From contig NC_088778.1 in the NCBI RefSeq assembly GCF_954871325.1, positions 6,481,743 through 6,545,742 of the forward strand: a stretch of DNA of 64,000 bases. The letters run 5' to 3'. Positions 62,818 to 64,000 of the stretch are shown here, one piece after another. The notes below the pieces were generated by a model. It made no database searches. It saw only the letters and a program-made list of their open reading frames with translations, and was not told where the DNA came from. This DNA comes from Gordionus sp. m RMFG-2023. Lineage: Eukaryota > Nematomorpha > Gordioida > Chordodea > Parachordodidae. The position numbers and the translations under genes are program-made. How positions within the stretch are numbered: position 1 is the first letter of the stretch; every line of letters begins with the position of its first letter.

Positions 62818-63895
62818 GGGTATCAATCGATAGCTAATCAAAAGATCTATTTAACTGGAGGTCAATCTTTCCCCATAATGGGCGGGTCTAGGTCTTGGGG
62901 GGACAGAAATATTTTTATCAACACAAAATATCGATATGGGTATCAAATAAAAGCTAATTTTAATATGGTTTGACTGAAAGTCTTCATTCTTGGTCTGGAT
63001 GGGTATGACTTGGTCTGGAGGGTGGGGATGGGGGATGTAAAAAATAATTTTTTTTGATATGGGTATCAAATAAAAGCTAATTTTAATATGGTTTTGACTG
63101 AAAGTCTTTATTTTTGGTCTTGATGGGTATGACTTGATCTGGGGGGTGGGGTGGGGGTGTAAAAAATATTTTTTTGATATGGGTATCAAATAAAAGCTAA
63201 TTTTAATATGGTTTGACTGAAAGACTTCATTCTTGGTCTAGGGGTGGTGGGGGGTGTATAGAGGGGGGGGGTGTAAAAATAATTTTTTGATATGGGTATT
63301 AAATAAAAGCTAATTTTAATATGGTTTGACTGAAAGACTTCATTCTTGGTCTAGGGAGGTGGGATGTATGGGGGGGTGACTGATATGGTCTATGGGATGA
63401 CTTGGTCTGGGGGTGGGGGTGGGGATGTAAAAAATTTATTTTTGATATGGGTATCAAATAAAAGCTAATTATAATATGGTCTGACTGAAATTCCTTATTC
63501 TTGGTCTTGATGGGTATGACTTGGTCTGGGGGGTGGGGCTAGAGGGTGGGTGTGTAAAAATAATTTTTTTGATATGGGTATCAAATAAAAGCTAATTTTA
63601 ATATGGTTTGACTGAAAGTCTTCATTCTTGGTCTGGATGGGTATGACTTGGTCTGGGGGGTGGGGATGGGGGATGTAAAAAATATTTTTTTGATATGGGT
63701 ATCAAATAAAAGCTTAATTTTAACATGGTCTTGACTGAAATTCTTTATTTTTGGTCTTGATGGGTATGACTTGATCTGGGGGGTGGGGTGGGGGTATAAA
63801 AATTATTTTTTTGATATGGGTATCAAATAAAAGCTAATTTTATTATCTTTATGAAAGTATTCATTTTTTGTCTTGATGGGTATGACTGTCTGGCC
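62818..63895 (+). repeat. Tandem array, GATATGGGTATCAAAT units of about 120 bp with G-runs
   Basis: GATATGGGTATCAAATAAAA recurs at 62933, 63056, 63176, 63289, 63444, 63571, 63692 and 63813, spaced 123, 120, 113, 155, 127, 121 and 121 bp. A decayed unit precedes it from 62818. Each unit has AGCTAATTTTAATATGG, TTTGACTGAAAGTCTTCATT, GGTATGACTTGGTCTGG and then one or more G-runs, ending in an A then T run. The open stretch on the opposite strand (63189-62851) is only the translated array. Confidence 0.9.
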
Positions 63896-64000
63896 CTCAA
63901 CATATTAACAAAATGTCTAGTTGGATATAATTTACAGAAATAAAAGAGAATGAAGATAAAACAATTTTTTAAATCTTTTTTCGGTTCCAATCCTGAACTT

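Noticed and set aside
62851-63189. Minus-strand Pro/His-rich open frame
   Set aside because: It is the translated tandem array; its repeats follow the DNA unit.
62818-63895. Regular repeats considered as a CRISPR array
   Set aside because: Unit length, direct continuity without unique spacers, and eukaryotic context exclude it.

Overview
The window is AT-rich eukaryotic DNA (roughly three quarters A+T by eye) from an animal. Genes are split by introns with GT..AG ends, host exons are sparse, and most of the rest is transposon debris. I assembled four multi-exon genes exon by exon, each with reading phase carried through every splice: NAA30 (NatC acetyltransferase), FRG1, a Golgi chondroitin-type carbohydrate sulfotransferase, and a secreted, heavily N-glycosylated protein I cannot name. 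A fifth gene, for a divergent rhodopsin-like receptor, has no introns. An arthropod, perhaps a small crustacean, would fit the receptor, the RTE-like LINE and the GATATGGGTATCAAAT array. That placement is inference, not proof.

Layout. 1-1460: fossil LTR-type retroelement running off the left edge. 2014-7729 (-): complete NAA30 in four exons, with a hAT derivative, a hAT-type MITE and a TTAA-flanked MITE in its introns. 8.0-17.0 kb: no gene seen; two full GGGGAGAC-ended elements, a CAGTGGC-ended element and a LINE tail. 17132-18577 (-): receptor gene between pieces of a GC-rich repeat. 22778-36137 (-): complete FRG1 in eight exons. Its last exon (37 nt) lies about 9.5 kb from the one before, across an intron holding a 119-bp tandem array, a 4.2-kb inverted duplication of a hAT transposon, another hAT fossil and GC-rich MITEs. 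36.3-38.3 kb: CAGTGGCG-ended element just upstream of FRG1. 40837-44802 (-): the unknown secreted protein, three exons. 48.0-49.9 kb (-): 5'-truncated RTE-like LINE. 52362-57150 (+): complete sulfotransferase, five exons. 57.2-62.8 kb: repeats, a hAT remnant and a lone signal-peptide-like exon (-). 62.8-63.9 kb: tandem array with G-runs.

The host genes are not a pathway: NAA30 acetylates protein N-termini, FRG1 is a nuclear RNA/actin-associated protein, and the sulfotransferase acts in the Golgi. What the region shares is invasion of introns by several short element families with terminal inverted repeats, several still showing recognisable target-site duplications.
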